Positions 20,441 through 34,055 of a stretch of 64,000 nt of DNA are shown here, one piece after another. The notes beneath the pieces are model-generated. The model was not told the origin of the DNA. It did not search any database and saw only the letters and a program-made list of their open reading frames with translations. The number at the start of each line of letters is the position of its first letter. Position 1 is the first letter of the stretch. The position numbers and the translations under genes are program-made. The DNA comes from Luzula sylvatica (lineage: Eukaryota; Streptophyta; Magnoliopsida; Poales; Juncaceae): NCBI GenBank assembly GCA_946800325.1, contig OX326957.1:56398977-56462976 (forward strand), read 5' to 3'.

Positions 20441-22898
20441 GGATACGATACAAATGATCTAAAAACACGTTATTTGAACTCCTCAAAGCGTTAAAATCTT
20501 GTTTTGAATCTGAAAACAAACTTTCTTAGTGTTTGTGAAATTTGGTGAAAAGTTATGTAGTAAAAGGTACGATACAAATGATCTAAAAACACGTTATTTG
20601 AACTCCTCAAAGCGTTAAAATCTTGTTTTAGAGTCTGTGAAATTTGGTGAAAAGTTATGTAGTAAAGGATACGATACAAATGATATAAAAACACATTATT
20701 TGAACTCCTCAAAGCGTTAAAATCTTGTTTTGAATCTAAAAACAAACTTTCATAGAGTTTGTGAAATTTGGTGAAAAGTTATGAAGTAAAAGGTACGATA
20801 CAAATGATCCAAAAACACGTTATTTGAACTCCTCAAAGCGTTCAAATCTTGTTTTGAATCGAAAAACAAACTTTCTTAGTGTTTGTGAAATTTGGTGAAA
20901 AGTTATGTAGTAAATGATACGATACAAATGATCTAAAAACACGTTTTTTGAACTCCTGAAAACGTTAAAATCTTGTTTTGAATCTAAAAAAAAACTTTCT
21001 TAGTGTTTGTGAAATTTGGTGAAAAGTTATGTAGTAAAAGATACGATACAAATGATCTAAAAACACGTTATTTGAACTCCTCAATGCGTTAAAATCTTGT
21101 TTTGAATCGAAAAACAACCTTTCTTTGTGTTTGTAAAATTTGGTGAAAAGTTATGTAGTAAAAGATACGATACAAATGATCTAAAAACACATTATTTGAA
21201 CTCCTCAAAGCGTTAAAATCTTGTTTTGAATCGAAAAACAAAGTTTCTTAGTGTTTGTAAAATTTGGTGAAAAGTTATGTAGTAAAAGATACGATACAAA
21301 TGATCTTAAAACACATTATTTGAACTCCTCAAAGCGTTAAAATCTTGTTTTGAATCGAAAAACTAACTTTCGTAGTGTTTGTAAAATTTGGTGAAAAGTT
21401 ATGTAGTAAAAGATACGATAGAAATGATCTAAAAACATGTTATTTGAACTCATGAAAGCGTTAAAATCATGTTTTGAATCGAAAAACAATCTTTCTTAGT
21501 GTTTGTGAAATTTGGTGAAAAGTTATGTAGTAAAAGATACGATACAAATGATCTAAAAACACGTTATTTGAACTCCTCAAAGCGTTAAAATCTTGTTTTG
21601 AATCGAAAAACAAATTTTCATAGAGTTTGTGAAATTTGGTAAAAAGATATGTAGTAAATGATACGATACAAATAATCTAAAAACACGTTATTTGAACTCC
21701 TCAAAGCGTTAAAATCTTGTTTTGAATCTAAAAACAAACTTTCTTAGTGTTTGTGAAATTTGGTGAAAAGTTATGAAGTAAAAGATACGATACAAATGAT
21801 CTAAAAACACGTTATTTGAACACCTCAAAGCGTTAAAATCTTGTTTTGAATCTAAAAACAAACTTTCATAGAGTTTGTGAAATTTGGTGAAAAGTTATGT
21901 AGTAAAAGGTACGATACAAATGATCCAAAAACACGTTATTTGAACTCCTCAAAGCGTTCAAATCTTGTTTTGAATCGAAAAACAAACTTTCTTAGTGTTT
22001 GTGAAATTTGGTGAAAAGTTATGTAGTAAAAGATACGATACAAATGATCTAAAAACACGTTTTTTGAACTCCTGAAAACGTTAAAATCTTTTTTTGAATC
22101 TAAAAAAAAACTTTCTTAGTGTTTGCGAAATTTGGTGAAAAGTTATGTAGTAAAAGATACGATACAAATGATCTAAAAACACGTTATTTGAACTCCTCAA
22201 AGCATTAAAATCTTGTTTTGAATCGAAAAACAAAATTTCTTAGTGTTTGTAAAATTTGGTGAAAAGTTATGTAGTAAAAGATACCATACAAATGATCTTA
22301 AAACACATTATTTGAACTCCTCAAAGCGTAAAAATCTTGTTTTGAATCGAAAAACAAAATTTCTTAGTGTTTGTGAAATTTGGTGAAAAGTTATGTAGTA
22401 AAAGATACGATACAAATGATCTAAAAACACGTTATTTGAACTCCTCAAAGCGTTAAAATCTTGTTTTGAATCGAAAAACAAACTTTATTAGTGTTTGTGA
22501 AATTTGGTGAAAAGTTATGTAGTAAAAGATACGATACAAATGATCTAAAAACACGTTATTTGAACTCCTGAAAACGTTAAAATCTTGTTTTGAATCGAAA
22601 AACAAACTTTCTTAGTGTTTGTGAAATTTGGTGAAAAGTTATGTAGTAAAAGATACGATACAAATAATCTAAAAACACGTTATTTGAACTCCTCAAAGCG
22701 TTAAAATCTTGTTTTGAATCGAAAAACAAACTTTCTTAGTGTTTGTAAAATTTGGTGAAAAGTTATGTAGTAAAAGATACAATACAAATGATCTTAAAAC
22801 ACATTATTTGAACTCCTCAAAGCGTAAAAATCTTGTTTTGAATCGAAAAACAAACTTTCTTAGTGTTTGTGAAATTTGGTGAAAAGTTATGTAGTAAA
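20441..22898 (+). repeat. 2458 bp triplication, copy 2 (hybrid)
   Basis: Begins where gttatgtagtaaa joins ggatacgatac, giving a trimer monomer fused to cassette sequence without an inverted unit. Its left part agrees with copy 3 (gagtctgtg, aacacatt, c at 21118); its right part agrees with copy 1 (g at 21243, t at 21438, a at 22204, a at 22359). The switch lies between 21118 and 21243. Confidence 0.9.
20622..20723 (+). repeat. 102 bp truncated monomer, copy 5
   Basis: Standard deletion junction but with gagtctgtgaaa, a T to C change shared only with the copy at 23080. No 152 bp inverted unit lies upstream; trimer monomers do. Confidence 0.92.
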
Positions 22899-25356
22899 GG
22901 ATACGATACAAATGATCTAAAAACACGTTATTTGAACTCCTCAAAGCGTTAAAATCTTGTTTTGAATCTGAAAACAAACTTTCTTAGTGTTTGTGAAATT
23001 TGGTGAAAAGTTATGTAGTAAAAGGTACGATACAAATGATCTAAAAACACGTTATTTGAACTCCTCAAAGCGTTAAAATCTTGTTTTAGAGTCTGTGAAA
23101 TTTGGTGAAAAGTTATGTAGTAAAGGATACGATACAAATGATATAAAAACACATTATTTGAACTCCTCAAAGCGTTAAAATCTTGTTTTGAATCTAAAAA
23201 CAAACTTTCATAGAGTTTGTGAAATTTGGTGAAAAGTTATGAAGTAAAAGGTACGATACAAATGATCCAAAAACACGTTATTTGAACTCCTCAAAGCGTT
23301 CAAATCTTGTTTTGAATCGAAAAACAAACTTTCTTAGTGTTTGTGAAATTTGGTGAAAAGTTATGTAGTAAATGATACAATACAAATGATCTAAAAACAC
23401 GTTTTTTGAACTCCTGAAAACGTTAAAATCTTGTTTTGAATCTAAAAAAAAACTTTCTTAGTGTTTGTGAAATTTGGTGAAAAGTTATGTAGTAAAAGAT
23501 ACGATACAAATGATCTAAAAACACGTTATTTGAACTCCTCAATGCGTTAAAATCTTGTTTTGAATCGAAAAACAACCTTTCTTTGTGTTTGTAAAATTTG
23601 GTGAAAAGTTATGTAGTAAAAGATACGATACAAATGATCTAAAAACACATTATTTGAACTCCTCAAAGCGTTAAAATCTTGTTTTGAATCGAAAAACAAA
23701 CTTTCTTAGTGTTTGTAAAATTTGGTGAAAAGTTATGTAGTAAAAGATACGATACAAATGATCTTAAAACACATTATTTGAACTCCTCAAAGCGTTAAAA
23801 TCTTGTTTTGAATCGAAAAACTAACTTTCGTAGTGTTTGTAAAATTTGGTGAAAAGTTATGTAGTAAAAGATACGATAGAAATGATCTAAAAACACGTTA
23901 TTTGAACTCATGAAAGCGTTAAAATCATGTTTTGAATCGAAAAACAATCTTTCTTAGTGTTTGTGAAATTTGGTGAAAAGTTATGTAGTAAAAGATACGA
24001 TACAAATGATCTAAAAACACGTTATTTGAACTCCTCAAAGCGTTAAAATCTTGTTTTGAATCGAAAAACAAATTTTCATAGAGTTTGTGAAATTTGGTAA
24101 AAAGATATGTAGTAAATGATACGATACAAATAATCTAAAAACACGTTATTTGAACTCCTCAAAGCGTTAAAATCTTGTTTTGAATCTAAAAACAAACTTT
24201 CTTAGTGTTTGTGAAATTTGGTGAAAAGTTATGAAGTAAAAGATACGATACAAATGATCTAAAAACACGTTATTTGAACACCTCAAAGCGTTAAAATCTT
24301 GTTTTGAATCTAAAAACAAACTTTCATAGAGTTTGTGAAATTTGGTGAAAAGTTATGTAGTAAAAGGTACGATACAAATGATCCAAAAACACGTTATTTG
24401 AACTCCTCAAAGCGTTCAAATCTTGTTTTGAATCGAAAAACAAACTTTCTTAGTGTTTGTGAAATTTGGTGAAAAGTTATGTAGTAAAAGATACGATACA
24501 AATGATCTAAAAACACGTTTTTTGAACTCCTGAAAACGTTAAAATCTTTTTTTGAATCTAAAAAAAAACTTTCTTAGTGTTTGCGAAATTTGGTGAAAAG
24601 TTATGTAGTAAAAGATACGATACAAATGATCTAAAAACACGTTATTTGAACTCCTCAAAGCGTTAAAATCTTGTTTTGAATCGAAAAACAAAATTTCTTA
24701 GTGTTTGTAAAATTTGGTGAAAAGTTATGTAGTAAAAGATACCATACAAATGATCTTAAAACACATTATTTGAACTCCTCAAAGCGTAAAAATCTTGTTT
24801 TGAATCGAAAAACAAACTTTCTTAGTGTTTGTGAAATTTGGTGAAAAGTTATGTAGTAAAAGATACGATACAAATGATCTAAAAACACGTTATTTGAACT
24901 CCTCAAAGCGTTAAAATCTTGTTTTGAATCGAAAAACAAACTTTATTAGTGTTTGTGAAATTTGGTGAAAAGTTATGTAGTAAAAGATACGATACAAATG
25001 ATCTAAAAACACGTTATTTGAACTCCTGAAAACGTTAAAATCTTGTTTTGAATCGAAAAACAAACTTTCTTAGTGTTTGTGAAATTTGGTGAAAAGTTAT
25101 GTTGTAAAAGATACGATACAAATAATCTAAAAACACGTTATTTGAACTCCTCAAAGCGTTAAAATCTTGTTTTGAATCGAAAAACAAACTTTCTTAGTGT
25201 TTGTAAAATTTGGTGAAAAGTTATGTAGTAAAAGATACAATACAAATGATCTTAAAACACATTATTTGAACTCCTCAAAGCGTAAAAATCTTGTTTTGAA
25301 TCGAAAAACAAACTTTCTTAGTGTTTGTGAAATTTGGTGAAAAGTTATGTAGTAAA
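22899..25356 (+). repeat. 2458 bp triplication, copy 3
   Basis: Third copy, ending at gtagtaaa (25356), after which agatttgatac follows instead of ggatacg. Has gagtctgtg and caacctttc like copy 2, but c at 23701, c at 23896, g at 24662 and c at 24817, unlike copies 1 and 2. Private changes: gatacaatac near 23377 and gttatgttgtaaaag near 25100. Confidence 0.9.
23080..23181 (+). repeat. 102 bp truncated monomer, copy 6
   Basis: Same as the copy at 20622, including gagtctgtg, 2458 bp downstream. Confidence 0.92.
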
Positions 25357-27518
25357 AGATTTGATACAAATGATCTAAAAACACGTTATTTGAACTCCTG
25401 AAAACGTTAAAATCTTGTTTTGAATCGAAAAACAAACTTTCTTAGTGTTTGTGAAATTTGGTGAAAAGTTATGTATTAAAAGATACGATACAAATGATCT
25501 AAAAACACGTTATTTGAACTCCTCAAAGCGTTAAAATCTTGTTTTGAATCGAAAAACAAACTTTCTTAGTGTTTGTGAAATTTGGTGAAAAATTATGTAG
25601 TAAAAGATATGATAAAAATGATAAAAAACACGTTATTTGAACTCCTCAAAGCGTTAAAATCTTGTTTTGAATCTAAAAACAAACTTTCATAGAGTTTGTG
25701 AAATTTGGTGAAAAGTTATATAGTAAAAGGTACGATACAAATGATCTAAAAATGCGTTATTTGAATCCCCAAAGCGTTAAAATCTTGTTTTGAATCGAAA
25801 AACAAAATTTCTTAGTGTTTGTGAAATTTGGTGAAAAGTTATGTTTTAAAAGATACGATACAAATGATCTAAAAACACGTTATTTGAACTCCTGAAAACG
25901 TTAAAATCTTGTTTTGAATCGAAAAACAAACTTTCTTAGTGTTTGTGAAATTTGGTGAAAAGTTATGTAGTAAAAGATACGATACAAATAATCTAAAAAC
26001 ACGTTATTTGAACTCCTCAAAGCGTTAAAATCTTGTTTTGAATCGAAAAACAAACTTTCTTAGTGTTTGTAAAATTTGGTGAAAAGTTATGTAGTAAAAG
26101 ATACAATACAAATGATCTTAAAACACATTATTTGAACTCCTCAAAGCGTAAAAATCTTGTTTTGAATCGAAAAACAAACTTTCTTAGTGTTTGTGAAATT
26201 TGGTGAAAAGTTATGTAGTAAAAGATATGATACAAATGATCTAAAAACACGTTATTTGAACTCCTGAAAACGTTAAAATCTTGTTTTGAATCGAAAAACA
26301 AACTTTCTTAGTGTTTGTGAAATTTGGTGAAAAGTTATATATTAAAAGATACGATACAAATGATCTAAAAACACGTTATTTGAACTCCTCAAAGCGTTAA
26401 AATCTTGTTTTGAATCGAAAAACAAACTTTCTTAGTGTTTGTGAAATTTGGTGAAAAATTATGTAGTAAAAGATATGATAAAAATGATAAAAAACACGTT
26501 ATTTGAACTCCTCAAAGCGTTAAAATCTTGTTTTGAATCTAAAAACAAACTTTCATAGAGTTTGTGAAATTTGGTGAAAAGTTATATAGTAAAAGGTACG
26601 ATGCAAATGATCTAAAAATGCGTTATTTGAATCCCCAAAGCGTTAAAATCTTGTTTTGAATCGAAAAACAAAATTTCTTAGTGTTTGTGAAATTTGGTGA
26701 AAAATTATGTTTTAAAAGATACGATACAAATGATCTAAAAACACGTTATTTCAACTCCTGAAAACGTTAAAATCTTGTTTTGAATCGAAAAACAAACTTT
26801 CTTAGTGTTTGTGAAATTTGGTGAAAAGTTATGTAGTAAAAGATACGATACAAATAATCTAAAAACACGTTATTTGAACTCCTCAAAGCGTTAAAATCTT
26901 GTTTTGAATCGAAAAACAAACTTTCTTAGTGTTTGTAAAATTTGGTGAAAAGTTATGTAGTAAAAGATACAATACAAATGATCTTAAAACACATTATTTG
27001 AACTCCTCAAAGCGTAAAAATCTTGTTTTGAATCGAAAAACAAACTTTCTTAGTGTTTGTGAAATTTGGTGAAAAGTTATGTAGTAAAAGATATGATACA
27101 AATGATCTAAAAACACGTTATTTGAACTCCTGAAAACGTTAAAATCTTGTTTTGAATCGAAAAACAAACTTTCTTAGTGTTTGTGAAATTTGGTGAAAAG
27201 TAATGTAGTAAAAGATACGATACAAATAATCTAAAAACACGTTATTTGAACTCCTCAAAGCGTTAAAATCTTGTTTTGAATCGAAAAACAAACTTTCTTA
27301 GTGTTTGTAAAATTTGGTGAAAAGTTATGTAGTAAAAGATACCATACAAATGATCTTAAAACACATTATTTGAACTCCTCAAAGCGTTAAAATCTTGTTT
27401 TGAATCGAAAAACAAACTTTCGTAGTGTTTGTAAAATTTGGTGAAAAGTTATGTAGTAAAAGATACGATACAAAAGATCTAAAAACACGTTATTTGAACT
27501 CATGAAAGCGTTAAAATC
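25357..27518 (+). repeat. 866 bp tandem duplication and flanking forward monomers
   Basis: The run gtattaaaag or atattaaaag, gaaaaattatg, gataaaaatgataaaaaac, atatagtaaaagg, aaaaatgcgtt, gaatccccaaagcg and gttatgttttaaaag occurs twice, 866 bp apart (aattatg at 25591 and 26457). 866 is seven monomers minus two 1 bp deletions carried in the unit. Copy limits are approximate. Differences between copies include gatgcaaatg near 26600 and ttatttcaactc near 26750. The stretch ends with monomers leading into large inverted block 2. Confidence 0.8.
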
Positions 27519-29257
27519 AAAGAAAGTTTGTTTTTTGATTCAAAACAAGATTTTAACGCTTTGAAGAGTTCAAATAACGTGTTTTTAGATCGTTTGTATC
27601 GTATATTTTAATACATAAATTTTCCCCAAATTTCACAAACACTAAGAAAATTTGTTTTTCGATTAAAAACATGATTTTAACGCTTTGAGGAGTTCAAATA
27701 ACGTGTTTTTAGATCATTTGTATCGTATCTTTTACTACATAATTTTTCACCAAATTTCACAAGCACTAAGAAAGTTTGTTTTTCGATTCAAAACTAGATT
27801 TTAACGCTTTGAGGAGTTCAAATAACGTGTTTTTAGATCATTTGTATCGTATCTTTTAATACATAACTTTTCACCAAATTTCACAAACACTAAGAAAGTT
27901 TGTTTTTCGATTCAAAACAAGATTTTAACGCTTTGAGGTGTTCAAATAACGTGTTTTTAGATCATTTGTATCGTATCTTTTACTACATAACTTTTCACCA
28001 AATTTCACCAACACTAAGAAAGTTTATTTTTCGATTCAATACAAGATTTTAACGCTTTGAGGTGTTCAAATAACGTGTTTTTAGATCATTTGTATCGTGT
28101 CTTTTACTTCATAACTTTTCACCAAATTTCACAAACACTAAGAAAGTTTGTTTTTAGATTCAAAACAAGATTTTAACGCTTTGAGGAGTTCAAATAACGT
28201 GTTTTTAGATTATTTGTATCGTATCATTTACTACATATCTTTTTACCAAATTTCACAAACTCTATGAAAATTTGTTTTTCGATTCAAAACAAGATTTTAA
28301 CGCTTTGAGGAGTTCAAATAACGTGTTTTTAGATCATTTGTATCGTATCTTTTACTACATAACTTTTCACCAAATTTCACAAACACTAAGAAAGATTGTT
28401 TTTCGATTCAAAACATGATTTTAACGCTTTCATGAGTTCAAATAACGTGTTTTTAGATCATTTCTATCGTATCTTTTACTACATAACTTTTCACCAAATT
28501 TTACAAACACTACGAAAGTTAGTTTTTCGATTCAAAACAAGATTTTAACGCTTTGAGGAGTTCAAATAATGTGTTTTAAGATCATTTGTATCCTATCTTT
28601 TACTACATAACTTTTCACCAAATTTTACAAACACTAAAAAAGATTGTTTTTCGATTCAAAACAAGATTTTAACGCTTTGAGGAGTTCAAATAATGTGTTT
28701 TTAGATCATTTGTATCGTATCTTTTACTACATAACTTTTCACCAAATTTTACAAACACAAAGAAAGTTTGTTTTTCGATTCAAAACAAGATTTTAACGCT
28801 TTGAGGAGTTCAAATAACGTGTTTTTAGATCATTTGTATCGTATCTTTTACTACATAACTTTTCACCAAATTTCACATACACTAAGAAAGTTTTTTTTTA
28901 GATTCAAAACAAGATTTTAACGTTTTTAGGAGTTCAAAAAACGTGTTTTTAGATCATTTGTATTGTATCTTTTACTACATAACTTTTCACCAAATTTCAC
29001 AAACACTAAGAAAGTTTGTTTTTCGATTCAAAACAAGATTTGAACGCTTTGAGGAGTTAAAATAACGTGTTTTTGTATCATTTGTATCGTACCTTTTACT
29101 ACATAACTTTTCACCAAATTTCACAAACTCTTTGAAAGTTTGTTTTTAGATTCAAAACAAGATTTTAACGCTTTGAGGAGTTCAAATAACGTGTTTTTAG
29201 ATCATTTGTATCGTATCCTTTACTACATAACTTTTTACCAAATTTCACAAACTCTAT
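27519..29257 (-). repeat. Large inverted block 2 (1739 bp)
   Basis: Same junctions as block 1. It is 226 bp shorter than block 3 because a 124 bp and a 102 bp monomer are missing near 29150, so no mirrored truncated monomer remains. Compared with block 1 it lacks the extra first monomer but has one more (ttttacaaacacaaagaaag, about 28745). Private changes: attcaatacaag near 28037, cgtgtcttttac near 28096. Confidence 0.9.
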
Positions 29258-29747
29258 GTTTTGCATCGAAAAACAATCTTTCTTAGTGTTTGTGAAATTT
29301 GGTGAAAAGTTATGTAGTAAAAGATACGACACAAATGATCTTAAAACACGTTATTTGAGCTGCTCAAAGCCTTAAAAGCTTGTTTTGAATCCAAAAACAG
29401 ATATTCTTAGTGTTTGCGAAATTTGGTGAAAAGTTATGTAGTAAAAGATACGATACAAATAATCTAAAAACACGTTATTTGAACTCCTCAAAGCGTTTCG
29501 ATCATGTTTTGAATCGAAAAACAAACTTTCTTAGTGTTTGTGAAATTTGGTGAAAAGTTATGTAGTAAAAGATACGATACAAATGATCTAAAAACACGTT
29601 ATTTGAACTCTTCAAAGCGTTAAAATCTTGTTTTGAATCGAAAAACAAACTTTCTTAGTGTTTGTGAAATTTGGTGAAAACTTATGTAGTAAAAGATACG
29701 ATACAAATGATCTAAAAACACGTTATTTGAACTCCTCAAAGCGTTGG
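29258..29747 (+). repeat. Forward island between inverted block 2 and palindrome
   Basis: Same island as at 11655, offset 17603, same length. Differences: gctcaaagcctta near 29370 and agatattcttag near 29400. Confidence 0.88.
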
Positions 29748-29853
29748 AGGAGTTCAAATAACATGTTTTTAGATCATTTGTATCGTATCTTTTACTACAT
29801 AACTTTTCACCAAATTTCACAAACAATAAGAAAGTTTGTTTTTCGATTCAAAA
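29631..29853. repeat. Palindrome 2, 11-base loop
   Basis: Loop caaagcgttgg at 29737-29747 with the same arms as palindrome 1. The left arm now reads gaaaacttatgtag where the right arm would need gaaaagttatg, and the right arm has caaacaataag. So independent changes have begun to erode the symmetry since the superunit was copied. Confidence 0.9.
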
Positions 29854-29967
29854 AATGATTTCAACGCTTTGAGGAATTCAAATAACGTGTTTTTAGATCA
29901 TTTGTATCGTATCTTTTACTACATAACTTTTCACCAAATTTTACAAACACTAAGAAAGTTTGTTTTT
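29748..29967 (-). repeat. 220 bp reverse segment after palindrome 2
   Basis: Equivalent of 12145-12364, same exit junction into agtgtttgtgaaa. Retains gattcaaaaaatgatttc and gaggaattc. Confidence 0.88.
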
Positions 29968-32340
29968 AGTGTTTGTGAAATTTGGTGAAAAGTTATGTAG
30001 TAAAAGGTACGATACAAATGATCTAAAAACACGTTATTTGAGCTCCTCAAAGCATTAAAATCTTGTTTTGAATCGAAAAACAAACTTTCTTAGTGTTTGT
30101 GAAATTTGGAGAAAATTTATGTAGTAAAAGATACGATACAAATGATCTAAAAACACGTTATTTGAACACCTAAAAGCGTTAAAATCTTGTTTTGAATCGA
30201 AAAACAAACTTTCTTTGTGTTTGTGAAATTTGGTGAAAAGTTATGTAGTAAAAGATACGATACAAATGATCTAAAAACACGTTATTTGAACACCTCAAAG
30301 CGTTAAAATCTTGTTTTGAATCGAAAAACAAACTTTCTTAGTGTTTGTTAAATTTGGTGAAAAGTTATGTATTAAAAGATACGATACAAATGATCTAAAA
30401 ACTCATTATTTGAACTCCTCAAAGCGTTAAAATCTTGTTTTGAATCGAAAAACAAACTTTCTTAGTGTTTGTGAAATTTGGTGAAAAATTATGTAGTAAA
30501 AGATACGATAAAAATGATAAAAAACACGTTATTTGAACTCCTCAAAGCGTTAAAATCTTGTTTTGAATCTAAAAACAAACTTTCATAGAGTTTGTGAAAT
30601 TTGGTGAAAAGTTATATAGTAAAAGGTACGATACAAATGATCTAAAAACGCGTTATTTGAATCCCCAAAGCGTTAAAATCTTGTTTTGAATCGAAAAACA
30701 AAATTTCTTAGTGTTTGTGAAATTTGGTGAAAAGTTATGTTTTAAAAGATACGATACAAATGATCTAAAAACACGTTATTTGAACTCCTGAAAACATTAA
30801 AAATCTTGTTTTGAATCGAAAAACAAACTTTCTTGGTGTTTGTGAAATTTGGTGAAAAGTTACGTAGTAAAAGATACGATACAAATAATCTAAAAACACG
30901 TTATTTGAACTCCTCAAAGCGTTAAAATCTTGTTTTGAATCGAAAAACAAACTTTCTTAGTGTTTGTAAAATTTGGTGAAAAGTTATGAAGTAAAAGATA
31001 CAGTACAAATGATCTTAAAACACATTATTTGAACTACTCAAAGCGTAAAAATCTTCTTTTGAATTGAAAAACAAACTTTCGTAGTGTTTGTGAAATTTGG
31101 TGAAAAGTTATGTAGTAAATGATACGATACAAATGATCTAAAAACACGTTATTTGAACTCCTCAAAGCGTTAAGATCATGTTTTGAATCGAAAAACAAAC
31201 TTTCTTAGTGTTTGTGAAATTTGGTGAAAAGTTATGTAGTAAAAGATACGATACAAATGATCTAAAAACTCGTTATTTGAACTCCTCAAAGCGTTAAAAT
31301 CTTGTTTTGAATCGAAAAACAAACTTTCTTAGTGTTTGTGAAATTTGGTGAAAAGTTATGTAGTAAAAGATACGATACAAATGATCTAAAAACACGTTAT
31401 TTGAACTCCTGAAAACGTTAAAATCTTGTTTTGAATCGAAAAACAAACTTTCTTAGTGTTTGTGAAATTTGGTGAAAAGTTATGTAGTAAAATATACGAT
31501 ACAAATAATCTAAAAACACGTTATTTGAACTCCTCAAAGCGTTAAAATCTTGTTTTGAATCGAAAAACAAAATTTCTTAGTGTCTGTAAAATTTGGTGAA
31601 AAGTTATGTAGTAAAAGATACGATACAAATGATCTAAAAACACGTTATTTGAACTCCTGAAAACGTTAAAATCTTGTTTTGAATCGAAAAACAAAATTTC
31701 TTAGTGTTTGTAAAATTTGGTGAAAAGTTATGTAGTAAAAGATACAATACAAATGATCTTAAAACACATTATTTGAACTCCTCAAAGCGTTAAAATCTTG
31801 TTTTGAATCGAAAAACAAACTTTCTTAGTGTTTGTAAAATTTGGTGAAAAGTTTTGTAGTAAAAGATACAATACAAATGATCTTAAAACACATTATTTGA
31901 ACTCCTCAAAGCGTAAAAATCTTGTTTTGAATCGAAAAACAAACTTTCTTAGTGTTTATGAAATTTGGTGAAAAGTTATGTAGTAAAAGATATGATACAA
32001 ATGATCTAAAAACACGTTATTTGAACTCCTGAAAACGTTAAAATCTTGTTTTGAATCGAAAAACAAACTTTCTTAGTGTTTGTGAAATTTGGTGAAAAGT
32101 TATGTAGTAAAAGATACGATACAAATAATCTAAAAACACGTTATTTGAACTCCTCAAAGCGTTAAAATCTTGTTTTGAATCGAAAAACAAACTTTCTTAG
32201 TGTTTGTGAAATTTGGTGAAAAGTTATGTAGTAAAATACCATACAAATGATCTTAAAACACATCATTTGAACTCCTCAAAGCGTTAAAATCTTGTTTTGA
32301 ATCGAAAAACAAACTTTCGTAGTGTTTGTAAAATTTGGTG

Positions 32341-33903
32341 AAAAGTTATGTAGTAAAAGATACGATAGAAATGATCAAAAAACACGTTATTTGAACTCAT
32401 GAAAGCGTTAAAATCATGTTTTGAATCGAAAAACAATCTTTCTTAGTGTTTGTGAAATTTGGTGAAAAGTTATGTAGTAAAAGATACGATACAAATGATC
32501 TAAAAACACGTTATTTGAACTCCTCAAAGCGTTAAAATCTTGTTTTGAATCGAAAAACAAACTTTCTTAGTGTTTGTGAAATTTCGTGAAAAGTTATGTA
32601 TTAAAAGATACGATACAAATGATCTAAAAACACGTTATTTGAACTCCTGAAAACGTTAAAATCTTGTTTTGAATCGAAAAACAAACTTTCTTAGTGTTTG
32701 TGAAATTTGGTGAAAAGTTATGTAGTAAAAGATACGATACAAATAATCTAAAAACACGTTATTTGAACTCCTCAAAGCGTTAAAATCTTGTTTTCAATCG
32801 AAAAACAAACTTTCGTAGTGTTTGTAAAATTTGGTGAAAAGTTATGTAGTAAAAGATACAATACAAATGATCTTAAAACACATTATTTGAACTCCTCAAA
32901 GCGTAAAAATCTTGTTTTGAATCGAAAAACAAACTTTCTTAGTGTTTGTGAAATTTGGTGAAAAGTTATGTAGTAAAAGATATGATACAAATGATCTAAA
33001 AACACGTTATTTGAACTCCTGAAAACGTTAAAATCTTGTTTTGAATCGAAAAACAAACTTTCTTAGTGTTTGTGAAATTTGGTGAAAAGTTATGTAGTAA
33101 AAGATACGATACAAATGATCTAAAAACACGTTATTTGAACTCCTCAAAGCGTTAAAATCTTGTTTTGAATCGAAAAACAAACTTTCTTAGTGTTTGTGAA
33201 ATTTGGTGAAAAGTTATGTAGTAAAAGATACGATACAAATAATCTAAAAACACGTTATTTTAACTCCTCAAAGCGTTAAAATTTTGTTTTGAATCGAAAA
33301 ACAAACTTTCTTAGTGTTTGTAAAATTTGGTGAAAAGTTATGTAGTAAAAGATACAATACAAATGATCTTAAAACACATTATTTGAACTCCTCAAAGCGT
33401 AAAAATATTGTTTTGAATCGAAAAACAAACTTTCTTAGTGTTTGTGAAATTTGGTGAAAAGTTATGTAGTAAAAGATATGATACAAATGATCTAAAAACA
33501 TGTTATTTGAACTCCTGAAAACGTTAAAATCTTGTTTTCAATCGAAAAACAAACTTTCTTAGTGTTTGTGAAATTTGGTGAAAAGTTATGTAGTAAAAGA
33601 TACGATACAAATAATCTAAAAACACGTTATTTCAACTCCTCAAAGCGTTAAAATCTTGTTTTGAATCGAAAAACAAACTTTCTTAGTGTTTGTAAAATTT
33701 GGTGAAAAGTTATGTAGTAAAAGATACCATACAAATGATCTTAAAACACATTATTTGAACTCCTCAAAGCGTTAAAATCTTGTTTTGAATCGAAAAACAA
33801 ACTTTCGTAGAGTTTGTAAAATTTGGTGAAAAGTTATGTAGTAAAAGATAGGATACAAATGATCTAAAAACACGTTATTTGAACTCATGAAAGCGTTAAA
33901 ATC
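32341..33903 (+). repeat. Forward array before inverted unit 5
   Basis: Trimer-type monomers with private changes: gatcaaaaaacacg near 32375, tttcgtgaaaag near 32583, ttttcaatcg near 32794 and 33537, aaaatattgtttt near 33410, acatgttatt near 33498, gataggatac near 33848. They end in the usual ctcatgaaagcg monomer. Divergence looks higher here than in the 46-64 kb HOR. Nothing else seen. Confidence 0.85.
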
Positions 33904-34055
33904 AAAGAAAGTTTGTTTTTCGATTCAAAACAAGATTTTAACGCTTTGAAGAGTTCAAATAACGTGTTTTTAGATCGTTTGTATCGTATATTTTACTACA
34001 TAACTTTTCACCAAATTTCACAAACACTAAGAAAGATTGTTTTTCGATGCAAAAC
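33904..34055 (-). repeat. 152 bp inverted unit, copy 5
   Basis: Standard junctions. The monomer just before it is unusual in reading cgtagagtttgtaaaa instead of cgtagtgtttg. Confidence 0.92.

Larger units (their letters stand above)
27519..32340. repeat. Superunit C2
   Basis: Same order of parts as C1. After the palindrome it carries tttggagaaaatttatg (private, near 30105), aactcattatt (near 30400), gttacgtagtaaaag and ttatgaagtaaaagatacag. Near 31585 it diverges from C1 with extra trimer-like monomers and gtgtctgtaaaa. A 2 bp deletion (gtaaaataccatac) lies near 32233. The right limit is approximate; monomers with gatacgatagaaatg follow. Confidence 0.8.
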
